Below are positions 49,903 to 62,459 of a stretch of DNA of 64,000 nucleotides, in pieces. Within the stretch, counting starts at the first letter, position 1. Every line of letters begins with the position of its first letter. The stretch is from Sphagnum magellanicum (taxonomy: Eukaryota; Streptophyta; Sphagnopsida; Sphagnales; Sphagnaceae). The stretch lies in the NCBI GenBank assembly GCA_021904315.1, contig CM038920.1, forward strand, positions 13,764,001-13,828,000. The letters are read 5' to 3'. The notes under the pieces were generated by a model. That model did not search any database. It saw only the letters and a program-made list of their open reading frames with translations, and had not been told where the DNA came from. The position numbers were made by a program, and so were the translations under genes.

Positions 49903-52900
49903 GAGAGTTTGCGGTTGTAGTTTCCTTTCTCAATGTTAGCAATGCATGGAAAGTGATGTTACCTGATGTGAGGTGGAACAAGTTTACAGAAAACATGAAA
50001 GAAATGCCTTTGATGGTAATACCTAGTTCCCTGCACTCACTGTTGTTGAGTGGGCAATTTCAAGGATGGCGATCCAAATCAGGGGGAGGAGCATCAACAT
50101 CCAAAACTGGAGAAGGGCAGAGACTGAAGAATAGTGGAGGAGGGAGTTCGAGAAAAGTTGCTTCAGGTCTGAAACCATTGTAATCCCATTCTGTCTGACT
50201 TTTATGGATCTCTACATCTCTGCTGCCTTCTCCATCATGCCAAAAGTTTTTCACTTGGTGCAAGGACGTAGGAAGGAATCCACAGCACAGAATCCACAAA
50301 TGTTTTTGCATCTTTGGATATCCTGTTGTCCCACAATGCCTTTCTGACTGGTTTCTTTGCAAAGGTAGTCCTGAAGAGTTCCTCACTACCTTTCATACAA
50401 CGTCACAGTAGAGCTTGAAAGAAACAGGTGGACCTGTGAAATAACAGTAGATTGTCCCTTGTTTCATGATAGGAGCCACTCACCTGCAAATTAGACAACA
50501 ATTCTTAAGCTGTAAGCGAGGAATGAAGAGAAAAAAATATTACTTTCATGATAGAAGGTGTGAGATTGCTTCTGTCTGAGAGTTGAGGGTGGAGACCAAG
50601 GTGATCTAGATGCAGATTGTCACTGGCTTGCATGTATATACTCATACTCTCCTTTCCAGACCAAGAAATATGTAGACCAAGAAAATATTCAGCTGTGGGT
50701 GTGAGGAGGAGAAATTGTGGTGTACTTCACACATTCCCTGTGATGTGTCCTGGTGTTGCAGGCATTTTCTTACACATTGTGATATTTATGCTGCAGAGGG
50801 ATTGAAGGAGTTTTGCCAGCACTTTGTCAGCAGTGATGCCTTCTTTGTTGAAATCCAGGAATGGTTGCAGTACAATCTTGAAAATCTCCCCTTAGGGAGC
50901 TCAAAGTTTTGCTCTCCATTCCAACTAGATGAGCTCCGCTTGCTTGACTATGCGATTGAAGGAGTGCCCTTTCAACTCCTGTTTCGAATGCCTTCCCCTC
51001 ATTCTATCGCATCCCCTTCTGGTGAGTATGCTTAAGCTGCATGCAGCAGAAGAATTGCACTTAGTTCATCAGCCATCCAAAAGCAAGAACAGACATTCTC
51101 ATTTGTATGCAAGCTGGAGTTATGGCAGGAACAAAATATTCTGCCCTCCCAGACAACCACTTCACCAAACTTACATCTGATTTCCCTTACTAGAATCTGG
51201 AACAGAATACAGTCCCCTTTGGTGAATTTGCAGTTGGCTGGACCTTATTCTGCTATTCATATTTGTGCAAAATGGATTTTTGTGTAGCAGAGGCAGATAG
51301 ATATCTTGCAGTGAAGGACTTTGTTCATGCTGGTGCCCAACGCTTGTGGGAGATTTTCTGGGCTGCCTCTGCTGACTTGAAGTCCATGCCACTCCATGTG
51401 AAGGGCCCAAAGGTTTCTACCTTGTCTTCTAAATAGTGGGCTTAGGTGTGCTGACAGTCCACATGTCACTACAGTTCCTCCCATGGAGTCATTTGTGAAC
51501 TTGTTTCATACTTCCATGTTTCGTGAGTGTTTGATTTACACAGGACATGAATGTATGTCAGGAAGTAGCTCTTGCCAGCAATGGTTAACTCTTGTGCAAA
51601 CTGTTAATCATAATGTGCTGGATAGGAATGCAGATCATAGCATAATATAGTTATGTGATATGTGTATATGATTACCCCAAGCACCATTTGCAAAGTGGGT
51701 GAACTTTTGATGGCTCAATGTTGCAATAAAAATTGGGGACCCTTGGATTTGACAGGTTTCCATGATGGAAAATGCAAGCTCAAAGATGAATGCAACCACA
51801 ATTCCTGGAATTGCTCTGGTCAGAAAGGATGGTAGAAAGCAGGGTTCTATGCCATGGGAAAATGTTGTCACCTTTGTGGAGGTTCAAGAGGATATGGCGG
51901 GGGCATTTTCACAAGGAGATGACACTGTACCTGGCTTAGAAATTGTAGGGCATGCACTTTTTCATGGATTTCAAATGCTGTCATCACGGTTTTTGGCTGA
52001 AGGAAGCCAAGTGGTACATAATGATATTGATATAGCATACATTTTGTGTATGGATTCACAGAAGGGTGGAGTGGTAAGGCTGAAAGGAGATATCACGAAA
52101 TTGGAGACCATAACAGACAATGTTTACATTAGTGCAGCAGAATGGTTTCAGGAGCATGTGGAAATTGCTGTTTCTCCAGTTGATCAAGTGTGGAACCGAT
52201 TTGGCAATGCAAATTGGGGTGACCTTGGTGCACTGCAGCTCCTTTTAGCCTTGTTTTATTCAATTGAACAATGTCAGGGCCCACCCAAGAAATCTATGGC
52301 AGACATGGCAGCTGAATTCAGTGCCCAATTGCAGCAAAGACGAATGGAGCGTGACATTGTTGAAGACCAAGAAAGGGGGGATGCACCATCCCTCCTTAGG
52401 CATTCCCATGGTCAGGAATTAGAGATTGAGGAGGAAGAGCAGGTCAGAATCTAATCCCTTCCCGTCTTGCTTTAACCTACATGTTGAGCAACGGTCTGTT
52501 ATTGGTGCTCCTGATGGAAATACAAGATCTTTGGAGATTGTGGTCATCTGCTGTGAACATAAGGGTTTAAAAGATGTCAGAAACCCTAAATGAAGTGCCT
52601 GCTTGGGTGGTATGATAGGTCGTGAAGTCCAAGCGTGGTGCGGTTGCACGAACAATGCACCTTGAGCGTGGAACAATCTTATGGTTGGAGGATGCCCAAT
52701 GGCAACAGGGGTTTCAGATTCATGAGCAACTTGGGGGCATGCAGCAGTCAGTGTATGTTGCTTTCTCACTTGATGATGTGGGAAAGCTTCTTGCTGTCAA
52801 TGTTGGTGCTCACCCTTCACAGCTGGAGCCCTCTTGGCAGGACATGAGCATGTGGTATCAGGTTAGTCCCTACTGTGTGTTCTGCTTTTCAAGTTACAAT

Positions 52901-53811
52901 CCACATCTGTGAGTGCAAGGGTCTGCAATACAAGATTCATACAACTTCTGATGCTTTGAAGCATCTGAAACTATTTACATGACAAATTGTAATGACTGTA
53001 CCAGGTGCAAAGACAGACACGTGTGTTGAATATAATGAAACAGCGGGGCGTCTTCAGCAGGTTTCTGCCACAGATAGCAGGGTCTGGTAGAGTTATGCAC
53101 CCAGGGCCATGCTTGAAGGAATCCCCCACAGGCCGCTGTGACCATCCTTGGTGTGGCACACCTGTGTTAGTGACATACCCTGTTGGTCAGACACTTGCTT
53201 CAGTGGTTGAAACGGAAGGCTGGATTTCTGCAGATGAAGCACTTCGCTGCTGCCATGACTGCTTGTCTGCTTTGCGCAGTGCAGTCTCAGTCGGGATCCA
53301 ACATGGGGACATTAACACTGAGCATGTCATGCGGGTTGCAGCAGCTGATGACGAGTATTATTATGTTCTGACAGATTGGGGGCATGCTGTATTGGAAGAA
53401 AGAGACAGCCCTTCTATTTCTCCAAAATTTTCTTCCACATCTGCCCTTCAAGAGGGAAGGCTTTGTCCTGCATCTGATGCAGAGAGCTTGGTGTACCTCC
53501 TCTTTTTTGTATGTGGGGGTACTATTCCTGAGTTTAACAGCATGGAGGCAGCCTTGCACTGGAGGGACAGAGTCTGGTCCCGAAGAGCGATCCAGCAGCA
53601 ACTAGGGAAGGTATCTGCTGTCTTGAAAGCATTTGCTGATTATATAGATAGTCTCTGTAGCACACCATATCCAGTTGATTATGACATCTGGTTGCGGCGG
53701 TTAAATCAAGCCTTGACTCAAGGAGACCCAAGGCGAATGAATGATCTGTCATTTGGACGCTCGGATTTTGTGATTGGGTCTTCAGCAACATCAGCACCTT
53801 CTGTTAACTGA
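49903..53811 (+). CDS. Divergent protein-kinase-like protein (5' end not resolved)
   Basis: Proposed exons are 49903-50166, 50797-51021, 51288-51412, 51756-52442, 52619-52861 and 53005-53811. Every junction is GT-AG and phase-consistent. The true start lies further upstream and was not found. The first exon gives a basic Gly/Ser-rich stretch. The last exon carries a kinase-like core: a hinge-like CGTPVLVTYPVGQTL, then IQHGDINTEHVM (like the HRD loop but with Gly), then VLTDWGHA (DWG in place of DFG), then an FSS-type activation segment and a DAESLVYLLFFVCGG helix. This layout resembles CK1 or FunK1-like kinases more than classical plant kinases. No obvious glycine-rich loop or catalytic Lys was identified, so it may be a pseudokinase. 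The protein ends in PSVN. No function can be named. A broken copy lies 2.3 kb downstream. Confidence 0.7.
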
Positions 53812-56146
53812 GGAAATAGAGAATAAGTACACAACCCATAGGGTGAATTGCAGAATCAGATTCAAAGTTTGCAACAACCTTGGTGTGTTTGAATCATCAG
53901 CATGGTATAATTTTTCAGTCTCAAGCTAAGCAATTGCAAGGCCCCCTGCAGCACTGGATTGGCATAAGAGAGGGCTTTCAACTTGGTGAGTACATAGCAT
54001 CATTGCGTCCACCATATTGCAGGAAGAATTCTTTTGATTTTGCACGCTGTATAATCAATTCCTCAAACCCCTGACATGTCCTGTTTTGCAATCAGGGTTT
54101 CAGTGTACTAAGTTGACATTTGGTTTCAGAACCTTGTAAGCCTCCATTTGTTCTGACAGTGTTCCTGTGTCCAGGATGGGTGGAAGGGACAAGGAGATGT
54201 GGCACCCATCAGAAAGCCAAACTTCTGCATTCAGTGGAGGTATGTTCACAGATCGAAACAACTACCCTTGTCAGTAGGACAAAGGTAGAATCCACTTAGG
54301 TCATCCTCACACCCGTCATTGGAATTTCCTTTATTGAACCAGTTCCATGATATTGCTCTTCTCAGAGAGGAACATAGCTCATGTTTTCACTTATCTAATG
54401 TAGCAATGGACTACTTTGAAATAAGGTCCACCAGCTGACAGGACAGGAAACCCAGATTGAATGAAACAATTGTATTCGAAGTGAAGCCTTCTATTTTGAA
54501 GAGCAAGATAGTTGTGTCAAATCTGTGTCCAGTGGTCTGTTGTCTGTACTGTGTATCCAGCAACTGTAAGCATGATTTTCACAGTTTTGGTCCATTTGTT
54601 CTTCTAAGGTGCCATGAGCATAAAGGATTGCATTATATTATCATGAACTGCAATTTCAATCCCAGACCATTTGTTTTTAGGTTGGATTGCATTATGTGAG
54701 TATTGGGTAATAACAATTTCAACACCCAACTCTTTGTTAGTTTTAAAATTTTGGGTTACGGTTATCATTATGGACCTCTTGTATTTTACTCCTTGATTAG
54801 CTCTGTCAGTAAGGGAGAGAATAGGGAATGTAGTTTTCATTTGGTCACACTTTTTGAGGAATGTTCACTGCGTGTTAGCTGCTTACAGTTTCTACTTTGG
54901 GCCTGTGAATGACTTCACTGTAGCTGTAGAGGCCTAAAATGGGTTTCACACTATTGAAATGCTATCCTTTCCTTCATCCAAAATTAAGTGCACAGGCCAT
55001 TTTTACTGATGTAGGTGAAATAAATGTGTCATTTATAGTGGTACCTTTAAATATGTGCATCGTTTTTCATTGCCACAGCTTTTTTGCAGAAGCTCAATAT
55101 CAGGCCCCTCTATTGAATCTAATTATCTGAACTAATTGTAAAAACATGACGAACATTTCAAATGTGTTTGAAAATTTATCAATCCATTAAAGTTGATGTG
55201 CAGAAATCTGGATAGAAAACAATAGAAGTATAAGTAGAAAAAAGCTCTGTTTTACAACTGTGACAGTGCTGAGAAAACGCAGGAGAACACAACTACGAAC
55301 AAAAAACATTGTCAGACAACATTTGTTGAAGCGGATGGGCATTGACACATAGAGTCCATAAACAACCCATGAGCTTAGGTTTGCAAATGCAAGTCAGTTC
55401 TATTTTCCTGGCAGATGTTTCTACCATTTGGTGCAAAGCTCTTTCCATAAAGCTATTCAGCTACTAGGCAAATGACCCACTGACGCAATGCTGTGCTGTG
55501 TTGCCATGTTGTGCTGATGTCCCTCTTCTGAAAATAGTATCTATTCTTAAAAAAACCTCCTTGAGTGTAGTTGAAGTCATCAAGCTCCCGTTTTAGCATC
55601 AAGTCTTTTAGCTGACTTCTACTACCTCTTTTTAAGGCATTGACAATGGTGCCTTACCTTGCATAATTAGTCGAGAGCCCAAAATGCACTTACACAAACT
55701 TTCTCTACACAACAACAGCAATCTAGATTAGCTTATGGAAAATTTTCATGTTTCCTTACAAGAAACCTCCTGCTCCAAGCTCACTTCTGAATTGCACCTT
55801 CTTGTAAGGCGCCCTAAAAATTACACTATTGCATGTCCACCAAGGTCATTATGGTTGTTGGGGATCCTTGATTTTTTTGAACTTCATTTTGTCTAGGCCT
55901 TTTTATTCCTTGTCCAGTGTATAACCCTAATCTTTCTTTTGCTTAATTGCATTTCTAGTGGCTTCTCTCAGATTTTCTTGGATTTTTTTTATAGCAATCA
56001 ATCACCCATGGTTTCAAAAAGGGCTTGGTTTCACCACAACTGACATAATGGTTTAAACCTTCAAAGTGCTATTGTGGGTGGAGGGTTTTTTGGCAGTCTC
56101 ATAGATATGCTGCTGAAGGTCAACACGCCTTACTGAAAGGCTACAG
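53812..56146. other. Spacer between the kinase-like gene and its broken copy
   Basis: No RRM-coding exon for the downstream FPA-like gene could be found here. A short ATG-led segment at 54,175-54,241, bounded by CAG and GTATGT, could be a small exon of unknown gene. Confidence 0.4.
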
Positions 56147-57355
56147 GCATTTTCTCTCACAATTCCAAATACTATACTGCAGAAGGATTGAAGCAGTTCT
56201 TCCAGCAATTTGTGAGCTGTGATTCCTTCCTAGCTGAGATCTGGGCTAGATGGTTACAAGACAATCTTCAGAAGCTTCCCTCAGGGAGTTTCAAATTTTC
56301 TCCTCCCTTCCAACTCAGATGACAGATCCGCTTGCTGGAATTATGCAGTGGAAGGTGTGCCCTTTCAACTTCTATTCCAGATGCCTTCTCCAAACTTGGT
56401 GGCCATCCCCTTCTGGTGAGAGTATGCAGCAGGCAGAACCTGAGCCCAGAAAAAGACTCATATGGATCTTATGTTGTTGAAGAGTGGTAGTCAATTTCCC
56501 CACGTCCTCAATAATTCTAAGAGGAACTTGGGGCAGGCCCACAGGTGGTAAAAAGCATGTATCCAATCCTGGGTCCTCACTCTTCTTGGAAATGGTGATA
56601 GAGGGCCGGATCATGTGTTATGGGGACATGTACTCCAGATCTATTGAAGATCATGATGATTTGACAGGAGACATTTTCATGAGGTGATGTGAGACAGCAC
56701 CTGGATTTGAAATTGTAGGAATGGGCCCCTTTTTCATGGGTTGCAATTGCTATCATCATGGGTAATATTGAGTGAGAGAGACCAAGTAATATGCCACTGT
56801 GCCAACACAGCCTATGTTTTGGGTATGGATTCATGGAAAGATTGAGTGGTGAAGCTCTAAAACCAGATATTGCTGCTAGTCTGGAGATGGACACAGATGA
56901 TGTCTATGTTGCTGCCATAACATGGACTTGAGAGCATGTGACCATTGCTGTGTCTCCAATTTATTATGTGTGGAAATCAAATTGGCAATACCAACTGGGT
57001 GGGGAGGCCTTGGTGCACTGCAGCTCCCCTTAGCCCTATTTTACTTGAACAACACTTGAAGGGAAGCTCCCGCAGGCTGCTGTAACCATCCTTGGTGTGG
57101 GACACCTCTGTTAGTGTCAAATCCTGTGGGCCTAACACTGGACTCAGTTGTGGAAGGTGAAGGCTGGATCTCTGCAGATGAAGCACTCCACTGCTGCTAT
57201 GGCTGTCCGTCTGCATTGCAGAGTGCAGTTTCAGTTGGGATCCAACATCGCGACATAAACTCAGAACATGTAATGTGGGTTACAGGGGACAATGTCATGA
57301 GCATTACTATGTGCTGACAGACTGGGGACATGCTGTGTTGGAAGACAAATACAAT
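56147..57355 (+). pseudogene. Broken tandem copy of the kinase-like gene
   Basis: Three blocks resemble the gene at 49.9-53.8 kb. 56,147-56,420 matches the region around 50,762-51,025. 56,590-57,050 matches about 51,820-52,260. 57,060-57,355 matches about 53,110-53,400. The exon equivalent to 51,288-51,412 was not found, and the exon equivalent to 52,619-52,861 is missing: the text jumps directly from the 52,258 equivalent to the 53,114 equivalent. In-frame stops and single-base shifts break every block. The catalytic-loop block reads IQHRDINSEHVMWV, keeping an HRD where the intact gene has HGD. No other long frame exists here. I read it as a decayed local duplication. Confidence 0.85.
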
Positions 57356-58736
57356 AGTTACCTTCAAAGTGCTTTTTTGGGAGTTTCTCATTGATTCATT
57401 GATTCCAGAATTTTGTAGACCTTTCTAATGTTCTATTCTTAAATTGTTGCTGTCTTCGGGATGGTATGAAAGATTGGAGCAACAGCCAAGAACCAAGTTT
57501 TGTGAGTGGCAGGCAGGAATGGGTGGAAAATGGAACTGATCCAAAGTAGTCTAAAAGGTGATAGTAAAGTCACTCTTCACAAGTCTGCATTGCACCTTGT
57601 AGGTGAACACAGACTTGCTTGAGTACATTTTTTGCTGAAATGTCATTGCAATGATATAGAATGGGACTGATTGAGGATCATCATTGATGATGGTTTTTTG
57701 AAGTGCTTATGCACTCTTGCCTAGTTCCCTTTGCCAGGGACCACTTTTTTCATCTTGTGTGGTGTGAAAAACTCCTCTACAAAATTTTGGTATGGAGAAT
57801 TTTGCATCCTGGACAGGTTTGGGTGGTGGTGCAAAGGCTGAGGGGAGTTGATGGGGGCCATGTGAGGACCATGGGATGAGCAATGGGGTGTGAGGGATGG
57901 GTTTCCTTTGAGATGAATGATTTGCTGTGCAATGCTTTGATTTCCCTTCGCATTTTCTTCCTAAACTGTCACAATTTAAAGAAACCAGTAGTCAAGCTCT
58001 CTTCTTACCCTTGTGCCTTTCCCAGTGGATTCATGTCATGTTGATGCCCTTGTCACCCTCTTTTGTTGTTCTCTGTTGAGGTAAGATTTGAGCCTTGACT
58101 TATAGCAATACATATTTCTTTTGGATTACTTCACCAAATTGTGGAATACTGACAGGATATCATCAGATGATGTCCAAGGGCGCAAGTGCCAAGCAACATA
58201 TATGTCCACCTGTTGGGCCATTTTTCTCTCTGTCAGACAACATGACTAGAGTGGCCCTTTGTATGTAGTTTTCAATTGGACCACATTTATGGAGAAGGTT
58301 CTTGGCCTCTGGAATCAGTACTCTCTGACAGGCTTTGTGCAGAGGCCAGAGAAGTTCAAGGAGGGTGACGGTTGCAAATTTCAGTTAGTTGTGGGTCACA
58401 GTTTCTCAGCTTTGTAACTGTATTTCAATGTTAGGACCAGCAACCCAATGTTGAGTAGTGGTCCATCTGCCTGCATTTTGGGTGTGTAAGAAGATAGTTG
58501 AGGATATGGTATCCTCAAGACCCAAGCATTGCAAAAAGGAAAAAAAAGGACCATGATTTTCGTACAAGTTCCTTATCTTATGGTTGATTCATCAAGTGGA
58601 TTTTGGGTGTTGTTGAATGTTCTCAAGGCTGCAACCTAGGATTTGACCCAAGATAATGACAGCATTTCCTTAAATTTCAACAGCTTGTGGGTCTGGAGTG
58701 TGTGGGTTAATAGCAGGAGTTCTTCATTAATTAGGG
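57356..58736. other. Spacer upstream of the first recognised FPA-like exon
   Basis: Searched by eye for RRM RNP2/RNP1 coding text on the plus strand; none recognised. A TGAG/GTAAGA donor-like site occurs at about 58,081 after a CT-rich stretch, which could be a leader exon. Confidence 0.35.
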
Positions 58737-58795
58737 TTGGAGGGGGGTGGGAGGTGGGGGGTGGGGGGGTGGGTGGGGTGGGAGGAAAGGAAGGG
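58737..58795 (+). repeat. G-rich tract before an FPA-like exon
   Basis: A run of G3 to G7 blocks separated by one or two bases lies 30-90 bases upstream of the splice acceptor at 58,823. It could form a G-quadruplex in DNA or pre-mRNA. Confidence 0.8.
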
Positions 58796-58823
58796 CATGG
58801 AAGATAAATTCAAGCTTTTACAG

Positions 58824-61800
58824 GACTATGCAAGGCTGGAAGATGCTGTTGCTGCAGTTGAGGCTCTCACACGCAATTGCACCAGGGATGAGGAACTACG
58901 CATCGAATTTGTGCGCTCTCATCAGCTTCAGCCTCTGAAGAGAGTACGCATCCTCTGGTCTTAAAAATCCCCAATTTGCATTGTGAAGAATCCACAATTC
59001 CAGGAAATACCTTTGTGAATCCATGAGGAGAACACATCCATAAATATCATCGGTATCAGCATGAAGAAATGGTGAATTTTACAGTTATGTATCCATAAGC
59101 TCACTGCTGTGACTTGCGAAACAAAGTCTATCAAACTATCTGCCATTTGGAGTTTACAGCTCTTATCACTATGTCATGAAGCACAATTGTTGAGTATTGC
59201 ATAGGTGAAAAATCTAGATCTTAACCATGCTATCTACCTCTCAGCTATGTCAACTATAAGTGCCATCATATAACATTGTTCAACCTTTTTTTTTGTAGCT
59301 ACTTTGAGCCTTTTCTCATTTGTGAGGAGAGATAGCACATAGTGCATGCCTTGGAACACATTCTTTCTGGCTTTGAAAGGCTCTCTGAACTCAATATGCA
59401 GGCAGGAGGAGGAATAATGGCAGCAGGAGGAAAAAGTGGTGGCAGGGCAGACAAAGATGGCAATCCAAGTAAAGTGCTGTGGGTGGGGTTCCCTCTAGTA
59501 TGCAAAGTTGATGAGGAGGAGCTTGTACGAGCGTTTGGTCCTTATGGGGAGATAGAATGTGTCAAAACATTCCCTGGTCGTACATATGCATTTGTACAGT
59601 TCAAGTCGGTTAGGGAAGCCACCTATGCGAAAGAGAATCTAGAGGGCAAGCTTTTCAGTGACCCCCGTGTCCATATCCAATACTCCAAAAGGAATTTGGA
59701 GCTTGGTGATGGTACTTATAGTGCTACCCGCATCAATGACAATGTTGCGCTACTGGCTTCTAGGTGGATGGGAGATGCCCAGAGTCGCCATATTGAGAAT
59801 GGCAGAGGTGGTGACCATTTCAACAGACCCTCCGATAGTAGCCGGATGCAGATGGGTGGTTTGAGACCAGAATACCGACCCAATTCTTTTGGTCTCAGTC
59901 TGAATCCATCCCCTGTCAGCACAAGAAATTCTGGCAGAGGAGATGGACAAGTAGATTCAATGATGGGGTATCCCCAGTGTGTGTCTGGTGGCAGACCCGA
60001 TGGTAGGTCATCGGTTGACAGTGGTTGGGATCTTTTAGATGAAGATCTCCAGCCACTGAAGGACACAAAACGGATTTGCCTTCATCCTAGAGAAGGGGAA
60101 GAACCATTTGGGTATGACTCAAGGTATGAGTCACATCCCCAACCTGGAAAGTTTGGTGGTGGAAATTGTAAAGGACCAGGTGGGCTGGGCAGCTATGAAA
60201 GTGCTCGACCATTGACCCTGGAAACAGCTTATGGCATGGCCTCTAGTAGGACTCAAAGAGATACAGTATCTTCTTCCAATCTTTGCTCATCAGCTGGTAG
60301 TTTGCAGACAGCAAATTTTGGTCATGGAATATATAATAAGAAACATGATGAATTTAGTGCAGACAGTGGAACAGTTACAGAGGGATGGCAGTGGCATGGC
60401 ACCATTGCCAACAATGGAACACCTGTCTGTCAAGCTCGTTGTCGCCCTGTCAACAAGGGCAGTGATGTCAGCATGTAAGTGAATGCCACCCATCTTTTTT
60501 TTCTTTCAGTTCAAAAGTTGGCTCTTATTTTGGCCCCTTGTTCGTTGATGTTTAACCTTTGTGGGTGATTGGTTTGAGGCATCTATTGTTCATGTGAGAT
60601 CCTCATGAACAGTTGTTGTGAATGGCAGCAGCCTAGGTGTTGTGAATTGTGCAGCGCACATTGACATTGACATGCTAGCAAAGTATGTTTTCCAGTCACG
60701 TGACTTTGGCCTGGTTTTTGTGGCTCCTGAAGGGGATCATGATATCCTGCCATATCAAGAGTTTGTGCAACATCTGCAAGAGAAGTACCAGGCGGGTGTT
60801 GCTTCACTGGCAGATGGGACAAGCCTGTTTCTTGTGCCCCCATCCAAATTCTCAGAAGACGTATTGAGGGTCCCTCACCAAAATTTTCTCCTAGGAGTTG
60901 TGTTGAAGTTGCAACATCAATCTTCAGTGGGTTGTTGCTTTCCCTTTCCACAACAGAACCAAGTGCTTCCTGTACAACAACAATTTTTCTCTCCACATCA
61001 GCACCAAAAACCCCAAGAATCTGTTTTATTTCAACATTTTGGGCAGCACATGAACCAGGACAACCACCTGCCTCTCCAGGAGCCTGTTGGGTACCAGGGA
61101 GCTTTGCAAACAACACCCACTCAAGTACAGCAGCAGCAAGCAGGGCAAGCTGCAAATGGTTCCAACAGAGAATCACTTGGAAATTCCACAAAGTTCAGAT
61201 TTGCAGAATTAGCAAACATTGCTGGACTGACAACTTGTGGTCTAACACCAGAGCTCATTGCTTCTCTAACAGCCCTCCTGCCACAGCACACTGAAATGCC
61301 ATCTGGTACTACTGCCTCCAACTCTGCAGTTTCACCAGTAGCTGGTGAATTGTGTATGTCCTTTGTGGGTGGTGAGATATCTCCAGGGCAACAAGCACCT
61401 TTGGTTGGGGACACAGCTATTTCTGCCACTCCAGTTCAAAATCATTCTAGGTTGGGGTATAAGCTTCCACAAAATAATCCACCTACAACCCAACCTCCCC
61501 AAGGAGGATGGCCATTGCATCAGCACACTGAGCAAGATCACCAACAAGAATCGAGTACGGATGCTATGCAGTCCAGGGTTCCCACCTATGGATCAACTTT
61601 CATGACCTCACAACATCAACTGCAATATCTGGTGCAACAACCAGAGCAACTACCACAAGCACACCAAGGTCCTCAAGTAGCACCTGCTGGCCCTCCTGTG
61701 TTAGGCTTGCCTGCTTCAGGCTCAAAATGTGCTCCTGTGCACCATGCATACTCATGGCTTCCCCAAATTCATCAGTCGGGATTTGTTGGATGCAATGGGC

Positions 61801-62459
61801 AACAACAGTATAATAATCTGCTGTCAGCAATTCCACGAGTTGTACAGGAGCCAACTGTTGCTGCTCCATATTTGCCAGCTGATCAGCTGGCAAAGCTGAC
61901 AGCGCTGCTGACCACAAGGCACCCACAGCCGGCCCAGCAACAGCCTGCAAATCTACTACTCCAACAGCATTGTGAACAACAGTCACAGAGCCAACCCATG
62001 CCTTCATCTCTCCCAAACCAGCAAGTTTTGGTCCAACAACAAGAAGAAGCAATGATCCAATCAAATAGTCTACAGCTGCAAGAAGCTTGTAGCCATCAGT
62101 CCCAACCTTCAAACTATCAACAGTTTGTGCAGTCACAATGGGGTCAGGGCAGCCATTCTCGGCATCTGCAATCACCGCTGCTCTCACAGCCCTTCTCAGA
62201 GCTGCAGTCACAAGCTTTGGCACAGGAAGAGGAGAATCCAAGAGTCCTCCTGAACTCTCAAGGTAGCAGCTGGGACCTCGAAACCTCTTTGGGGAACAAT
62301 GCATCCGATGGTTCAGAGCACCAAGGTGGACATGAGTCCAATGCACAGCAGAGGCGGTTTGAAGCCACACTGCAGCTTGCAGCTGCACTCTTGCAGCAAA
62401 TGCAGCAGCAGCAGCAACAGCAGCAAGGGAAGCTCCCAGTTGATGCTGAACAGTTATGA
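58824..62459 (+). CDS. FPA: FPA-like RRM/SPOC RNA-binding protein (5' part not found)
   Basis: Related to Arabidopsis FPA, a nuclear protein controlling alternative polyadenylation and transcription termination. Modelled exons are 58824-58943, 59402-60474 and 60629-62459, giving about 1,007 aa. The first encodes only the C-terminal half of an RRM (DYARLEDAVAAVEAL, RIEFVRS). A complete RRM spans about 59,465-59,700 (PSKVLWVGFP, then TYAFVQF), matching FPA RRM3. The SPOC domain spans about 60,385-60,915 (GWQWHGTIANNGTPVC, VVNCAA, LADGTSLFLVPPS, GVVLKL). LTPELIASLTALLP is a family motif in the tail, which is Gln-rich and ends with a CAG run (about 62,397-62,426). FPA normally has RRM1 and the first half of RRM2 upstream; I found neither in 53.8-58.8 kb. 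The acceptor at 59,401 was chosen for phase; another at 59,342 would not fit. Stop TGA at 62,457. Confidence 0.9.

Noticed and set aside
50715..50796. Exon start at 50,762 in the kinase-like gene
   Set aside because: The phase does not match the exon ending at 50,166, while the acceptor at 50,796 does; kept only as an alternative.
59299..59341. Splice acceptor after the poly-T tract at about 59,299 for the FPA-like gene
   Set aside because: It leads into a TAG at 59,333 in the RRM frame, so the acceptor at 59,401 was preferred.
61600..62388. 262-codon minus-strand frame opposite the Gln-rich tail
   Set aside because: It is the complement of the CAG/CAA-rich FPA-like coding sequence, giving Leu/Val-rich text without family similarity.
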